A stretch of 64,000 bases of DNA from Clostridia bacterium (GTDB lineage: Bacteria; Bacillota; Clostridia; Acetivibrionales; DSM-2933). Location: the NCBI GenBank assembly GCA_026416815.1, contig JAOAEJ010000067.1, positions 96,886-160,885 on the forward strand. Direction: 5' to 3'. This document shows, in pieces, positions 17,007 to 24,942 of this stretch; within the stretch, counting starts at the first letter, position 1, and each line of letters starts with the position of its first letter. The notes under the pieces are model-generated. The model made no database searches, was not told the origin of the DNA, and saw nothing but the letters and a program-made list of their open reading frames with translations. The translations under genes and the position numbers were made by a program.

Positions 17007-18851
17007 TCATGGGTCAGTTTTGAAGTAATTGCTTCTAATTATAATATCAGCCAGGTCCAATCCTTTAACTGCATTTTTGGCATCCTCTTCACTGTTTTTT
17101 ATTCCTACATAATCTCCGTTCTTGACAATAGCAAAGCTTTTATCGGTATTTAGCAAGTTGCGTCCCATTGCTGTGTGTATATGCTCTTTTTCATCTATAC
17201 CCATCAAATAGGAGAGGGTAGGTAATACATCTATTTGGCCTCCTGTAGTTTTGATTTCTTCACCCTTAAAATCGCTGCTATAAATAATAAAAGGTACACG
17301 TTTATGATTTTCCAGCCACCAACTTTCGGAGGGAGTGATATCATAAACATCTTTCGGGAAGTATTTATGAATACCCTCATGATCACCATAGATAGCTATA
17401 ACCGTATTATCAAGCAAGCCGCCTTCCTTTAATGAAGCTATAAAAGCTCCCAGATGCCTGTCTACATAGTTAATGCACTGAAAGTATCCACCTAGGGTTG
17501 TATAATTAAAATCCTTATCAAGACTCAAACCTCTAAACTGATAGGGTATATCAAAGGGGGTATGGCTTGTCAGAGTTATCATAAAAGTGTAAAAGGGCTG
17601 TTTTTGCTTTATAAGCATTGGTGCTACCTGTTTAAAATATGAACCATCACTAAGCCCGAGTATTATATGTTCGTCATATATAAAGTGCTTGAAATCTACA
17701 CACTTATCAAAGCCTATAGAACTTAATGTTACCATCCAGTTCCAGAATGACCCGTCGTCAGGGTGTATAGCCAAGGTTGAATAACCCTTGGATTTGAGTA
17801 GGTTCGGAAGGGATTTGTTGTAAGTATTTGTGGGATAGCGGAAAAAAACGCTGCCCTGCCTTAAGGGGTATACCGATGTGTTGGCTAGAAATTCAGCGTC
17901 CGAGCTGTTGCCTTCATTTACCTGCTCATAGAAATCAGAGAAGTAGATACTGTTTTCAAGCAGTTTATTGAGGTTTGGCGTAATCTCCTGTCCTTGAATT
18001 TTTTTATTTATTACAAATGCTTCTAATGATTCTACCTGAATTACTATAAGATTTTTACCTGTAAAAAGGCCTTTATATTTGTTGTCCGGTAGATTTTCTT
18101 TCTTAGCTTCAAACCAATTTGAGATTTCTTCTTTGCCTGATGGAGTAAGCTCAAGAGTTTGGCTGTCTTTCCAAAAGGTATATACACTGTAGATATGGTA
18201 TCCTATAGGGGACATATTGTAGCTTGTAACAGTAGAATCATACATGTAGACAACCGACTTCCAAACATTTTTACCCGATAGAATATTCATAGTCGGTATG
18301 TATAAAATCATACACAAGGATATTATTAAAAATGAAGCAAACATAATAATATTTCTAGGTGTATCGCGGTTAATCTTTTTGCCTATAAGAGAAACTATTG
18401 TCATTACGACAATATCAAATATAAATACGAGGTCCACAGGGTATACCATAGCAAGAATACTGCCGGACATGTTATCCAAGTTGGAAGATTGTTGAAGAAC
18501 ATGTAATGTGGGTATAGTACTAAATCCTCGAAAGTACCAAAGGTCTATAAGCAAAACCGTCGATGCCAGTAAATTGAATATTATAAGATACCAAAGCCTG
18601 AATCTCTTTTTAAATAGAAATGCAAAGGATAAAAATATTAGTATAAATCCTAAGTAAAAAGAAATCTTATCATAGGCTATTGAGTACGCTTTATTGAAAA
18701 AAATACTGGAATGGGCAGGGTCCAGTGTAAGCCCGAGGAATGCAATAGACTTTAATAAAACTGCTAGTAAAGTGTAGTACCATAATGCATACTTGATGAG
18801 GATGTTTTTCAAAAAGTTGAATACAGTCTGTGTAATATTTGTTAATATCAT
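17007..18851 (-). CDS. LTA-synthase-like membrane sulfatase-fold phosphoglycerol transferase
   Basis: The 614-residue protein has five N-terminal TM helices (about 15-215) and an extracellular alkaline-phosphatase/sulfatase-fold domain (about 265-590), the layout of lipoteichoic acid synthases, which polymerise glycerol phosphate on the outer face of the membrane. Metal motifs visible are VIQVESLE (Glu), NSSDAEF (nucleophile region), GDHEG and a His in SHTPF. The nucleophile, Thr in S. aureus LtaS (GKTSDSEF), is Ser here (GNSSDAEF). It could transfer phosphoglycerol to another acceptor, so I do not name it ltaS. The start is ATG 18851; no strong SD is obvious. It is followed by repeat copy D. 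Confidence 0.88.
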   Translation of the reverse strand: MILTNITQTVFNFLKNILIKYALWYYTLLAVLLKSIAFLGLTLDPAHSSIFFNKAYSIAYDKISFYLGFILIFLSFAFLFKKRFRLWYLIIFNLLASTVLLIDLWYFRGFSTIPTLHVLQQSSNLDNMSGSILAMVYPVDLVFIFDIVVMTIVSLIGKKINRDTPRNIIMFASFLIISLCMILYIPTMNILSGKNVWKSVVYMYDSTVTSYNMSPIGYHIYSVYTFWKDSQTLELTPSGKEEISNWFEAKKENLPDNKYKGLFTGKNLIVIQVESLEAFVINKKIQGQEITPNLNKLLENSIYFSDFYEQVNEGNSSDAEFLANTSVYPLRQGSVFFRYPTNTYNKSLPNLLKSKGYSTLAIHPDDGSFWNWMVTLSSIGFDKCVDFKHFIYDEHIILGLSDGSYFKQVAPMLIKQKQPFYTFMITLTSHTPFDIPYQFRGLSLDKDFNYTTLGGYFQCINYVDRHLGAFIASLKEGGLLDNTVIAIYGDHEGIHKYFPKDVYDITPSESWWLENHKRVPFIIYSSDFKGEEIKTTGGQIDVLPTLSYLMGIDEKEHIHTAMGRNLLNTDKSFAIVKNGDYVGIKNSEEDAKNAVKGLDLADIIIRSNYFKTDP

Positions 18852-18974
18852 TATAATTTACCCCGTGGTATAGTAAAATATATGTTTATGTTAATTATAA
18901 GTAAGCAAGCAGCCTTTTTCAACAAATATGGAATATGCAGTTTAATATAAAAATTTTACATGTTCATTTAGGTA

Positions 18975-19002
18975 TTTAAAAAATTAAAAAATATGTTATA
19001 AT
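18975..19002 (+). promoter_or_regulatory. Weak sigma-A-like promoter upstream of the SEC-C gene
   Basis: A good -10 TATAAT (18997-19002) has a poor -35 (TTTAAA) 16 nt upstream. It lies about 40 bp before the start codon at 19040. Confidence 0.35.
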
Positions 19003-19039
19003 GACATGGGATATTTTGAATAAAGGAGAAGATTAACCT

Positions 19040-19534
19040 ATGAATTTGTATGATAAGTGGATAGAATTAGCGGAAAAAAAGCGCACTCAGGTAGAAAGCG
19101 ACCAGTACTGGAAGGCGTATTTTGAAGAAGAAATGAAGAATTATGAACATATTCTCGAAAATCATACAGAGGTTATCAGCGGCAAACTAAGTGAAGTTGC
19201 GGATAAGTTCAACATGGATACAGTAACTTTTATGGGCTTTTTAGATGGCATAAATACAAGTTTAGTTAAGGAACTAGACTTAAATGCCCTAGCTGAAGAC
19301 AGCGATATTAATCTTGAAATAGATTTTGAAAAGTTATACTACAATATGATTGATGCAAAAGCAGATTGGCTCTATAACCTTGGACAATGGGATGACGTTC
19401 TTTCTAAAGAGAAGAGAGATGAAATTGCAAAGAAGTACAAGCAGGACAATATAGCGGTCAGCACTAAGATTGGCAGAAATGATCCCTGTACTTGTGGTAG
19501 CGGTAAAAAATACAAAAAATGCTGCGGCAAATAG
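19040..19534 (+). CDS. SEC-C metal-binding domain protein
   Basis: The 164-residue protein has an all-helical N-terminal region of about 140 residues and a C-terminal SEC-C zinc motif, [18 protein letters not shown], as at the end of SecA. SEC-C domains bind zinc and mediate protein contacts. Stand-alone proteins like this are common in Firmicutes and functionally undefined. The SD is AAAGGAG, 9 nt before ATG. The next gene, also Cys-rich, begins only 9 bp after the stop, so the two are likely co-transcribed. Confidence 0.85.
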   Translation: MNLYDKWIELAEKKRTQVESDQYWKAYFEEEMKNYEHILENHTEVISGKLSEVADKFNMDTVTFMGFLDGINTSLVKELDLNALAEDSDINLEIDFEKLYYNMIDAKADWLYNLGQWDDVLSKEKRDEIAKKYKQDNIAVSTKIGRNDPCTCGSGKKYKKCCGK

Positions 19535-19543
19535 GTGAGTATT

Positions 19544-19825
19544 ATGAGTGATTGTATTTGCAATAGCTGTAAGAATTTAAAGGGAATAGTAGATGATAAT
19601 GGCGAAATAAATGAATATGCATGTGAGCATGGGTTTCCTTCCGATAGCTGCAAAGAGTGTGAAGTCGTAGAGTGTGGAGAAACATGCAGCCACTACATAA
19701 GCGATGAGCTTGAGGATACTTTGTGTAAAGTCGCATGTAAAAAGTGTGGTAAAGAATTAGAAAAGGTTGCAGATGACCAAACCGACGGGGATGTATATTG
19801 CATTAGCTGCTATATGCAGATGTAG
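19544..19825 (+). CDS. Small Cys-rich (probable zinc-binding) protein
   Basis: The roughly 93-residue acidic protein has five Cys clusters: CICNSC, a lone C before EHGF, CKECEVVECGETC, CKKCGK and CISC near the end. The last two (CKKCGK and CISC, about 25 residues apart) could form one zinc ribbon; the first three another site. I do not recognise the family. The frame can open at GTG 19535 directly after the SEC-C stop, but ATG 19544 has GGTGAG 4 nt upstream and is preferred. Pairing with a SEC-C protein suggests a shared metal-related role, which is inference. A terminator follows. Confidence 0.7.
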   Translation: MSDCICNSCKNLKGIVDDNGEINEYACEHGFPSDSCKECEVVECGETCSHYISDELEDTLCKVACKKCGKELEKVADDQTDGDVYCISCYMQM

Positions 19826-19865
19826 GTGGGTTCGGTGAAAGTTGGTATTGAATAATAAGTGCTGA

Positions 19866-19903
19866 GAAGCTGTTTTCATAAAAAACGAAAGCAGCTTTTT
19901 GTT
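19866..19903 (+). terminator. Terminator after the Cys-rich gene
   Basis: AAGCTGTTTTC pairs with GAAAGCAGCTT (one mismatch) and is followed by TTTTTGTTT. Confidence 0.8.
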
Positions 19904-19957
19904 TATTTTTATATAAAAATTGATTTTGTATAAATTGTTAGGAAGGTAGTGGTGGAA

Positions 19958-20638
19958 ATGAGCAGGATAGGTAAGAAAATCAGTGAAGTAAGAATGGCTA
20001 AGGGTATGACTCAAAAACAATTGGGCAAAGCAATAGGTGTAACCGAAAAATTTATAATTGAAGCTGAATCAGGCAAAAAAGTAGTAAGTGACGATTTGAT
20101 TAAAAAGATATCCAAGGCTCTCGGTCAGGACATAGATACACTTATGTTGGATGGAATAACTCAGGCAGAGGATAATCATACTACTGAAAAGGTTATAAAA
20201 GAGGCACCTAAAGTTGTAAAGCAAGAGGTTCAAAAGGTATGGGACGACGCTTTCAGCTCTGTATTGAAGACCGTACCCGTTTATGAATATGACCTTAATA
20301 CTGTGATAGAGACAAGGCAGCTTCCTGTAATATCAAATAAAGTTGAGGGGCTTTCAAAGGATAAAGTACTTTATTTAAGGATAGTAGATAATGATATGAT
20401 TGCCTTCAGAATGCTTAAGGGAGACACAGCATTTGGTTATACCACTAACGAACTGGAAAATAATGCGATATGCCTTGTAGAGTATAATGGAAAGAGGGCT
20501 GTAAGACAGATAAAGAAGCTGGACAAAGATAAAGTACTTGTTATAAGCAGCAGCAAGGGAAGTCTGAATACCGAAACACTTCCGGTAAAAGGAATCAAAG
20601 TGCTTGCCCGGTTATTAAAGGTAGAAGCTAATTTATAA
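19958..20638 (+). CDS. XRE-family regulator with LexA/S24-like C-terminal domain
   Basis: The protein is about 226 residues. Residues 1-60 form a helix-turn-helix of the XRE type (MTQKQLGKAIGVTEKFIIEA). A linker follows, and the C-terminal 120 residues have the strand pattern of the S24/LexA fold (LYLRIVDNDMIAFRMLKGD, then CLVEYNGKRAVRQIKK). The catalytic Ser of LexA-like proteases (GDSM) is replaced by NDMI, and the Lys region reads AVRQ, so self-cleavage looks lost and the domain is probably a dimerisation or ligand module. ATG 19958 is 11 nt from GGAAGG; in-frame GTGs at 19949 and 19952 are alternatives. Target unknown. The gene stands alone, before the citrate synthase gene. Confidence 0.8.
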   Translation: MSRIGKKISEVRMAKGMTQKQLGKAIGVTEKFIIEAESGKKVVSDDLIKKISKALGQDIDTLMLDGITQAEDNHTTEKVIKEAPKVVKQEVQKVWDDAFSSVLKTVPVYEYDLNTVIETRQLPVISNKVEGLSKDKVLYLRIVDNDMIAFRMLKGDTAFGYTTNELENNAICLVEYNGKRAVRQIKKLDKDKVLVISSSKGSLNTETLPVKGIKVLARLLKVEANL

Positions 20639-20659
20639 TGCATAAATGTCCGTTGTTCA

Positions 20660-20688
20660 TTGCAAAAACAATATGTTCATGATAAAAT
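20660..20688 (+). promoter_or_regulatory. Sigma-A-like promoter upstream of citrate synthase
   Basis: TTGCAA, 17-nt spacer, TAAAAT, about 125 bp before the start codon. A small AT-rich inverted repeat (ACCATAAA / TTTATGGT) follows the -10. Confidence 0.4.
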
Positions 20689-20812
20689 AAACCATAAATT
20701 TTATGGTATTCTGCATTTTTATTCCTCATATATTGCACATTCGGATTAAATGTGCTAAAAATACATAATTGGAATAAGAATACATTATGAATGATTTTAT
20801 GGAGGAATATAC

Positions 20813-22168
20813 ATGTGTATCAATGAAAGAACAAAATTATTTGAGGAACTTACTGGTCTTGTTGAAAAAAGTAATAACATAGATCCGGAAGCATATATAA
20901 AGTATAACGTTAAAAGGGGCCTAAGAAATAGCGACGGCTCAGGGGTTCTGGTAGGGCTCACAAAAATTGGAGAGGTCCATGGGTATTTATTCGATGAAGG
21001 TGAAAAGAAGGCCGATGAGGGAAGACTTAGTTATAGAGGAATAGGCGTCATGGACATAGTCCATGGTTTCCAAAAAGAAGGCAGATTTGGGTTTGAAGAA
21101 ATATCTTATTTACTGCTCTTTGGAGAGCTTCCAAGCAATGAGCGATTGCAGGAATTCAATAATCTTTTAGGGGGCTGCAGGATACTTCCTAATGGTTTTA
21201 CCGAGGATATGATATTGAAGGCGCCTAGCTTTGATATTATGAACAAACTTGCCAGAAGCGTTCTGGCGTGTTATTCCTATGACAACAATCCTGACGACGT
21301 AAGCCTCCCCAACATTTTACGCCAGAGCCTTGAGTTGATTGCAAGGTTTCCTACAATGATGGCTTACGGTTATCAGGCTAAATCCCATTATTACGATGGA
21401 AACAGCTTGTTCATTCATCTGCCCAAGCCGGAATTAAGCACTGCCGAAAACATACTGCACATGATAAGGCCGGATAACCAGTATACAAGGTCGGAGGCCG
21501 AGATTTTAGACCTTGCATTGGTGCTTCATGCCGAGCATGGGGGTGGTAACAACTCATCCTTTTCAACCCGTGTAGTATCCTCTACAGGCACAGATACTTA
21601 TTCTGCAATTGCAGCTGCTGTTGGTGCGCTTAAGGGACCTAAACACGGCGGAGCCAATAAAAAAGTAATGGATATGATAGAAAATATTAAAGCTAATATT
21701 TCCGATTGGGAAGACAGAGATGAAGTAGAAAACTACATTAGAAAGATTATTAATAAGGAAGCTTATGACAGGACAGGTCTGGTTTATGGCATGGGCCATG
21801 CGGTATATACAATTTCCGACCCAAGGGCGGTACTGCTCAAGGAAAAAGCGATTGAACTTGCTAAGGAAAAAGACCGTACGAAGGAATTGGCTCTGTATAT
21901 GGCTATAGAAGATTTAACCCCGAAGGTATTTGCGGAATTGAAAGGAACCTCCAAGGATATTTCTCCAAACGTGGATTTCTATTCGGGATTTGTATACACC
22001 ATGTTAAACATACCTCAGGAATTGTATACCCCAATTTTTGCGGTATCAAGGATTGTAGGATGGTGCGCGCATAGAATTGAGGAGCTGGTGGGAGTACAGA
22101 GAATTATAAGGCCTGCATATAAGAGCCTGGTTAAAGGAACGAAGTATATTCCGCTTACTGAAAGATAG
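20813..22168 (+). CDS. Citrate synthase
   Basis: The 451-residue protein condenses oxaloacetate and acetyl-CoA to citrate. Conserved active-site segments are LHAEHGGGNNSSFSTRVVSS (first His), GALKGPKHGGAN (second His), GMGHAVY and SPNVDFYSG (catalytic Asp). A C-terminal GWCAHRIEE Arg segment binds citrate. The N-terminal extension before the LSYRG motif (about residue 70) and the total length fit the longer citrate synthases of clostridia. No aconitase or isocitrate dehydrogenase gene is in the window; in anaerobes this enzyme usually serves glutamate synthesis. The SD is GGAGG before ATG 20813. It is followed by a terminator and is monocistronic. Confidence 0.95.
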   Translation: MCINERTKLFEELTGLVEKSNNIDPEAYIKYNVKRGLRNSDGSGVLVGLTKIGEVHGYLFDEGEKKADEGRLSYRGIGVMDIVHGFQKEGRFGFEEISYLLLFGELPSNERLQEFNNLLGGCRILPNGFTEDMILKAPSFDIMNKLARSVLACYSYDNNPDDVSLPNILRQSLELIARFPTMMAYGYQAKSHYYDGNSLFIHLPKPELSTAENILHMIRPDNQYTRSEAEILDLALVLHAEHGGGNNSSFSTRVVSSTGTDTYSAIAAAVGALKGPKHGGANKKVMDMIENIKANISDWEDRDEVENYIRKIINKEAYDRTGLVYGMGHAVYTISDPRAVLLKEKAIELAKEKDRTKELALYMAIEDLTPKVFAELKGTSKDISPNVDFYSGFVYTMLNIPQELYTPIFAVSRIVGWCAHRIEELVGVQRIIRPAYKSLVKGTKYIPLTER

Positions 22169-22194
22169 TCAGTTTGAGGGGAAAAATTTAAAAT

Positions 22195-22212
22195 TTATAT
22201 ATATATATATAA
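22195..22212. repeat. Short TA microsatellite
   Basis: About nine TA units just after citrate synthase, directly before the terminator hairpin. Confidence 0.6.
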
Positions 22213-22254
22213 ACAGTAAGTGTTTTAATCAGCATTTACTGTTTTATTATTTTG
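22212..22254 (+). terminator. Terminator after citrate synthase
   Basis: AACAGTAAGTG (22212-22222) pairs with CATTTACTGTT (22233-22243), followed by a T-rich tract. Confidence 0.75.
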
Positions 22255-22514
22255 CTTATCTATAATACAGGATAAAAGTTTAATCCAAAATAATACCAAT
22301 CCAGTGGAGGCTGAAATAAATTAGCAAGAATTAGCTAAATACCTAAAAATATTTTGCATTTTCCCCAAAGTGTTTAAATATTATGTCCATATGGTAGAAT
22401 TTAAGTATAATAAAAATTCAATTTACTTAAGCAAAGAGTTGTAGCTAAGTACCATAAGACTACGTATATATAGACTTACAAAGCAACTAAATTTCTTATA
22501 AGAGGTATTCAATT
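22255..22514. other. Non-coding region before the Lrp-ald pair
   Basis: AT-rich, with no open frame and no convincing hairpin. A TATAAT at 22406-22411 could be a -10, but no good -35 stands 16-18 nt upstream. Confidence 0.5.
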
Positions 22515-22973
22515 ATGGACGTAATCGATGTCAAAATTCTGAAGCTGCTTCAAAAGAATGCAAGAATTACCGCTTCCGAAATAAGCGGTGAAATAAACCT
22601 ATCAGTCCCAGCAGTGAGCGACAGGATAAGAAAGCTGGAGTCTTCGGGTATAATCCAGCAGTATACTGCTATAATCAATTCGAGAAAGCTTGAAAAAGAT
22701 TTGACTGCTATAATGTTCGTCAGTCTGGAAAGACCAAAATATACTGAAAGATTTCTTGAGTTTGTTAATGGTGAAATGGAGATACTTGAGTGTCATTACC
22801 TCGCCGGTGATTATGATTATGCTCTCAAAATAGTAACTGAGAATACATTTACTCTTGAAAGCCTGCTAAATAGAATAAAAAGCGTACAGGGCGTCCAAAA
22901 AACCAAGACAATTGTAGTACTGTCCACGGTAAAAAATAACTATTCAGTTTGTCCTGAATCTGAAACAGACTAA
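22515..22973 (+). CDS. Lrp/AsnC-family transcriptional regulator
   Basis: The 152-residue protein has an N-terminal winged helix-turn-helix ([36 protein letters not shown]) and a C-terminal RAM/ligand-binding domain (about 65-145; [16 protein letters not shown]). Family members bind amino acids and control amino-acid metabolism. It is 22 bp upstream of alanine dehydrogenase on the same strand, so it is very probably the local regulator of ald responding to alanine or a related amino acid; this is inferred from position. The SD is AGAGG before ATG 22515. Confidence 0.92.
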   Translation: MDVIDVKILKLLQKNARITASEISGEINLSVPAVSDRIRKLESSGIIQQYTAIINSRKLEKDLTAIMFVSLERPKYTERFLEFVNGEMEILECHYLAGDYDYALKIVTENTFTLESLLNRIKSVQGVQKTKTIVVLSTVKNNYSVCPESETD

Positions 22974-22995
22974 GGAGTTTAAGGAGGCGGAGCTT

Positions 22996-24132
22996 ATGAT
23001 TATAGGAGTTCCAAAGGAAATAAAAAATAATGAAAATAGAGTGGCAATTACTCCGGCAGGTGTCCATGCGCTTGTAAAGGATGGGCATAGGGTCGTCATT
23101 GAAGAAAGGGCGGGTATAGGCAGTGGTATCGAAGATAGTGATTACATATCTGCCGGTGCTGAAATGCTTAGAAGTAATATAGATGTATATAATGAAGCAG
23201 ATGTAATTGTAAAAGTAAAAGAGCCCCTTGAGAGTGAGTATGATTTGTTTAAGGAAGGTCAGACCCTTTTTACCTATCTACACTTGGCCCCAAATCCAGA
23301 CCTAACCCGTGCACTTATTAAAAAGGAAGTAGTTGGTATTGCCTACGAAACGGTACAGCTTCCGAATGGCTCCCTTCCGCTGCTGGCCCCCATGAGCGAG
23401 GTTGCAGGGCGGATGTCTGTTCAGATTGGAGCCAACTTGCTGCAGAAATATAACGGCGGCATGGGTATTTTGCTTGGAGGGGTACCTGGGGTACTTCCTG
23501 CTGAGGTATTAATTATCGGCGGAGGTGTAGTGGGCACTAATGCAGCAAAAATGGCAGTTGGTTTGGGTGCAAGAGTAACGGTAATGGATGTTAATAAAAG
23601 TAGGCTATCCTATCTTGATGATATGTTTTTGGGCAGGATAACAACTCTCGTGTATAATGAATATAATACAGCCGATATGGTTAAAAGGACAGACCTGCTC
23701 ATAGGTGCTGTACTGCTAACCGGTGCAAGGGCTCCAAAAACAGTAAATGAAGTAATGGTACAGACGATGAAAAAAGGTGCAGTTATTGTAGATGTAGCAA
23801 TAGACCAGGGCGGATCTATAGAGACTATAGACAGGGTTACAACTCATGACAATCCTTGCTATGAAAAGCATGGGGTAATCCATTATTCTGTAGCCAATAT
23901 GCCCGGTGCTGTTCCGAGAACATCAACCTTTGCACTTACCTCAGTGACACTTCCTTACCTGCTCCAGATTGCAAATAAGGGTGCTGAGAAGGCGATGAAC
24001 GATGACAAAGCGTTGATGGCTGGGCTGAATACTTACAAGGGAAGTGTTACTCATAAGGCTGTTGCAGAAAGTGTAGGTATGGATTATACACCGGCGGAAA
24101 GTTGTTTTTCCTTAATACGGATAGCGAGCTGA
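22996..24132 (+). CDS. ald: Alanine dehydrogenase
   Basis: The 378-residue protein catalyses NAD-dependent interconversion of L-alanine with pyruvate and ammonia. Length matches the family (about 370). Recognisable segments are [20 protein letters not shown] at the N-terminus, AMSEVAG-type [11 protein letters not shown], the NAD-binding [15 protein letters not shown] near residues 175-190 and an AxDQGG-type IDQGGSIE. It has a strong SD (AAGGAGG) and follows an Lrp-type regulator, forming a two-gene unit with a strong terminator. Likely role is alanine catabolism or alanine production during fermentation or sporulation. Confidence 0.96.
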   Translation: MIIGVPKEIKNNENRVAITPAGVHALVKDGHRVVIEERAGIGSGIEDSDYISAGAEMLRSNIDVYNEADVIVKVKEPLESEYDLFKEGQTLFTYLHLAPNPDLTRALIKKEVVGIAYETVQLPNGSLPLLAPMSEVAGRMSVQIGANLLQKYNGGMGILLGGVPGVLPAEVLIIGGGVVGTNAAKMAVGLGARVTVMDVNKSRLSYLDDMFLGRITTLVYNEYNTADMVKRTDLLIGAVLLTGARAPKTVNEVMVQTMKKGAVIVDVAIDQGGSIETIDRVTTHDNPCYEKHGVIHYSVANMPGAVPRTSTFALTSVTLPYLLQIANKGAEKAMNDDKALMAGLNTYKGSVTHKAVAESVGMDYTPAESCFSLIRIAS

Positions 24133-24180
24133 ATGGGTGAACGTATTTTCTTGAAACAAATAATTTACTACTTATCAGTT

Positions 24181-24236
24181 AAATTAAAACGGGTTATATT
24201 GATGATACCAATATAACCCGTTTTAATTTTAGGTTT
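24181..24236 (+). terminator. Strong terminator after ald
   Basis: A perfect stem of about 20 bp: AATTAAAACGGGTTATATTG pairs with its exact complement from 24209, with a 7-nt loop and a T-rich tail. Confidence 0.88.
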
Positions 24237-24409
24237 TAAAGTTGAAGTTTGGCTATATTATAGGAGTTATTGAGAATAAATCTAAGAGACATAGGAATAG
24301 AAACGTAATGAAAAGTAATAAAATTGCCGATATACACGACGTACAGAAGTGGACAATATAAAAAGTATACAAATGTAAGAATTTACAGGTATAAGTGGAA
24401 CTAAAAGGA

Positions 24410-24438
24410 TTGATTTTGTTGTTTGTCCATAATATAAT
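24410..24438 (+). promoter_or_regulatory. Sigma-A-like promoter of the giant surface protein gene
   Basis: TTGATT, 17-nt spacer, TATAAT. Transcripts from here would carry a leader of nearly 500 nt before the start at 24943. Confidence 0.55.
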
Positions 24439-24444
24439 GTTACA

Positions 24445-24942
24445 TAACTGAACTTTATCTGTTATAGTAGAGATAAATAGTGTAAATTGTCATTTGTTTA
24501 CCATACCACAGATAGGTACCGCCTAATCAAAGGCAGGTACTATAATAAGTACATATAGATAATCTAAGTATGTTTAGTCAATTAATTATTCTATTTTAAT
24601 ACTGTCTTTTTTGAAAATCACTTTCCATAAAGTTATGTGTAAAACTTTATCTGTTAAACATGTTAAAAATTCCGGACTAAACCCCGGAATTTATATAGCC
24701 CTACGGAAGGACTATTGATGTTTTGAATTTTGTCCATCTGTAGATTATAAATAGTTTAGATTGAACTCAGTGACTTCCAATTAGGCAATGAGTTGTGGAA
24801 AGTGCAATTTGCCTAACTGGATAAAATCACTTTCAACTTAAACTATCTGTAAAATTTAACTTAGGAATTATACCTGTTGAAAGGAGTGAGAGATCTAAAA
24901 CTTCTGGTCAGTTATACTAAAAAAAACATGGAGGTGTAGAAA
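24445..24942 (+). other. Long structured 5' leader of the surface-protein operon
   Basis: About 500 nt without a gene, holding at least three stem-loops. TACCGCCT and AGGCAGGTA pair around 24517-24543. AAATTCCGG and CCGGAATTT pair at about 24667-24692 with an 8-nt loop and are followed by a second small stem (CTACGGAAGG region). A long composite stem occupies 24751-24846. The SD GGAGG stands just before ATG 24943. The middle part recalls parts of riboswitch folds (GGACTAAACC), but I could not match any class, and the cyclic-di-GMP class I core GACGCAAAGC is absent. Confidence 0.5.
24751..24846 (+). repeat. Intergenic hairpin with AGGCAA/TTGCCT core, copy 1
   Basis: Nested pairing: ATAGTTTA with TAAACTAT, TTGAA with TTCAA, AGTGA (24769) with TCACT (24827), and CCAATTAGGCAA (24777-24788) with TTGCCTAACTGG (24809-24820). 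The same nested layout recurs at 53130-53221, and the core alone at 44348-44395. Confidence 0.55.

Noticed and set aside
24655..24720. Possible cyclic-di-GMP class I riboswitch before the giant surface protein
   Set aside because: GGACTAAACC and a CCGG stem recall one arm of that riboswitch, but the core GACGCAAAGC and the GGCAAA strand are missing, and the stem closes differently.
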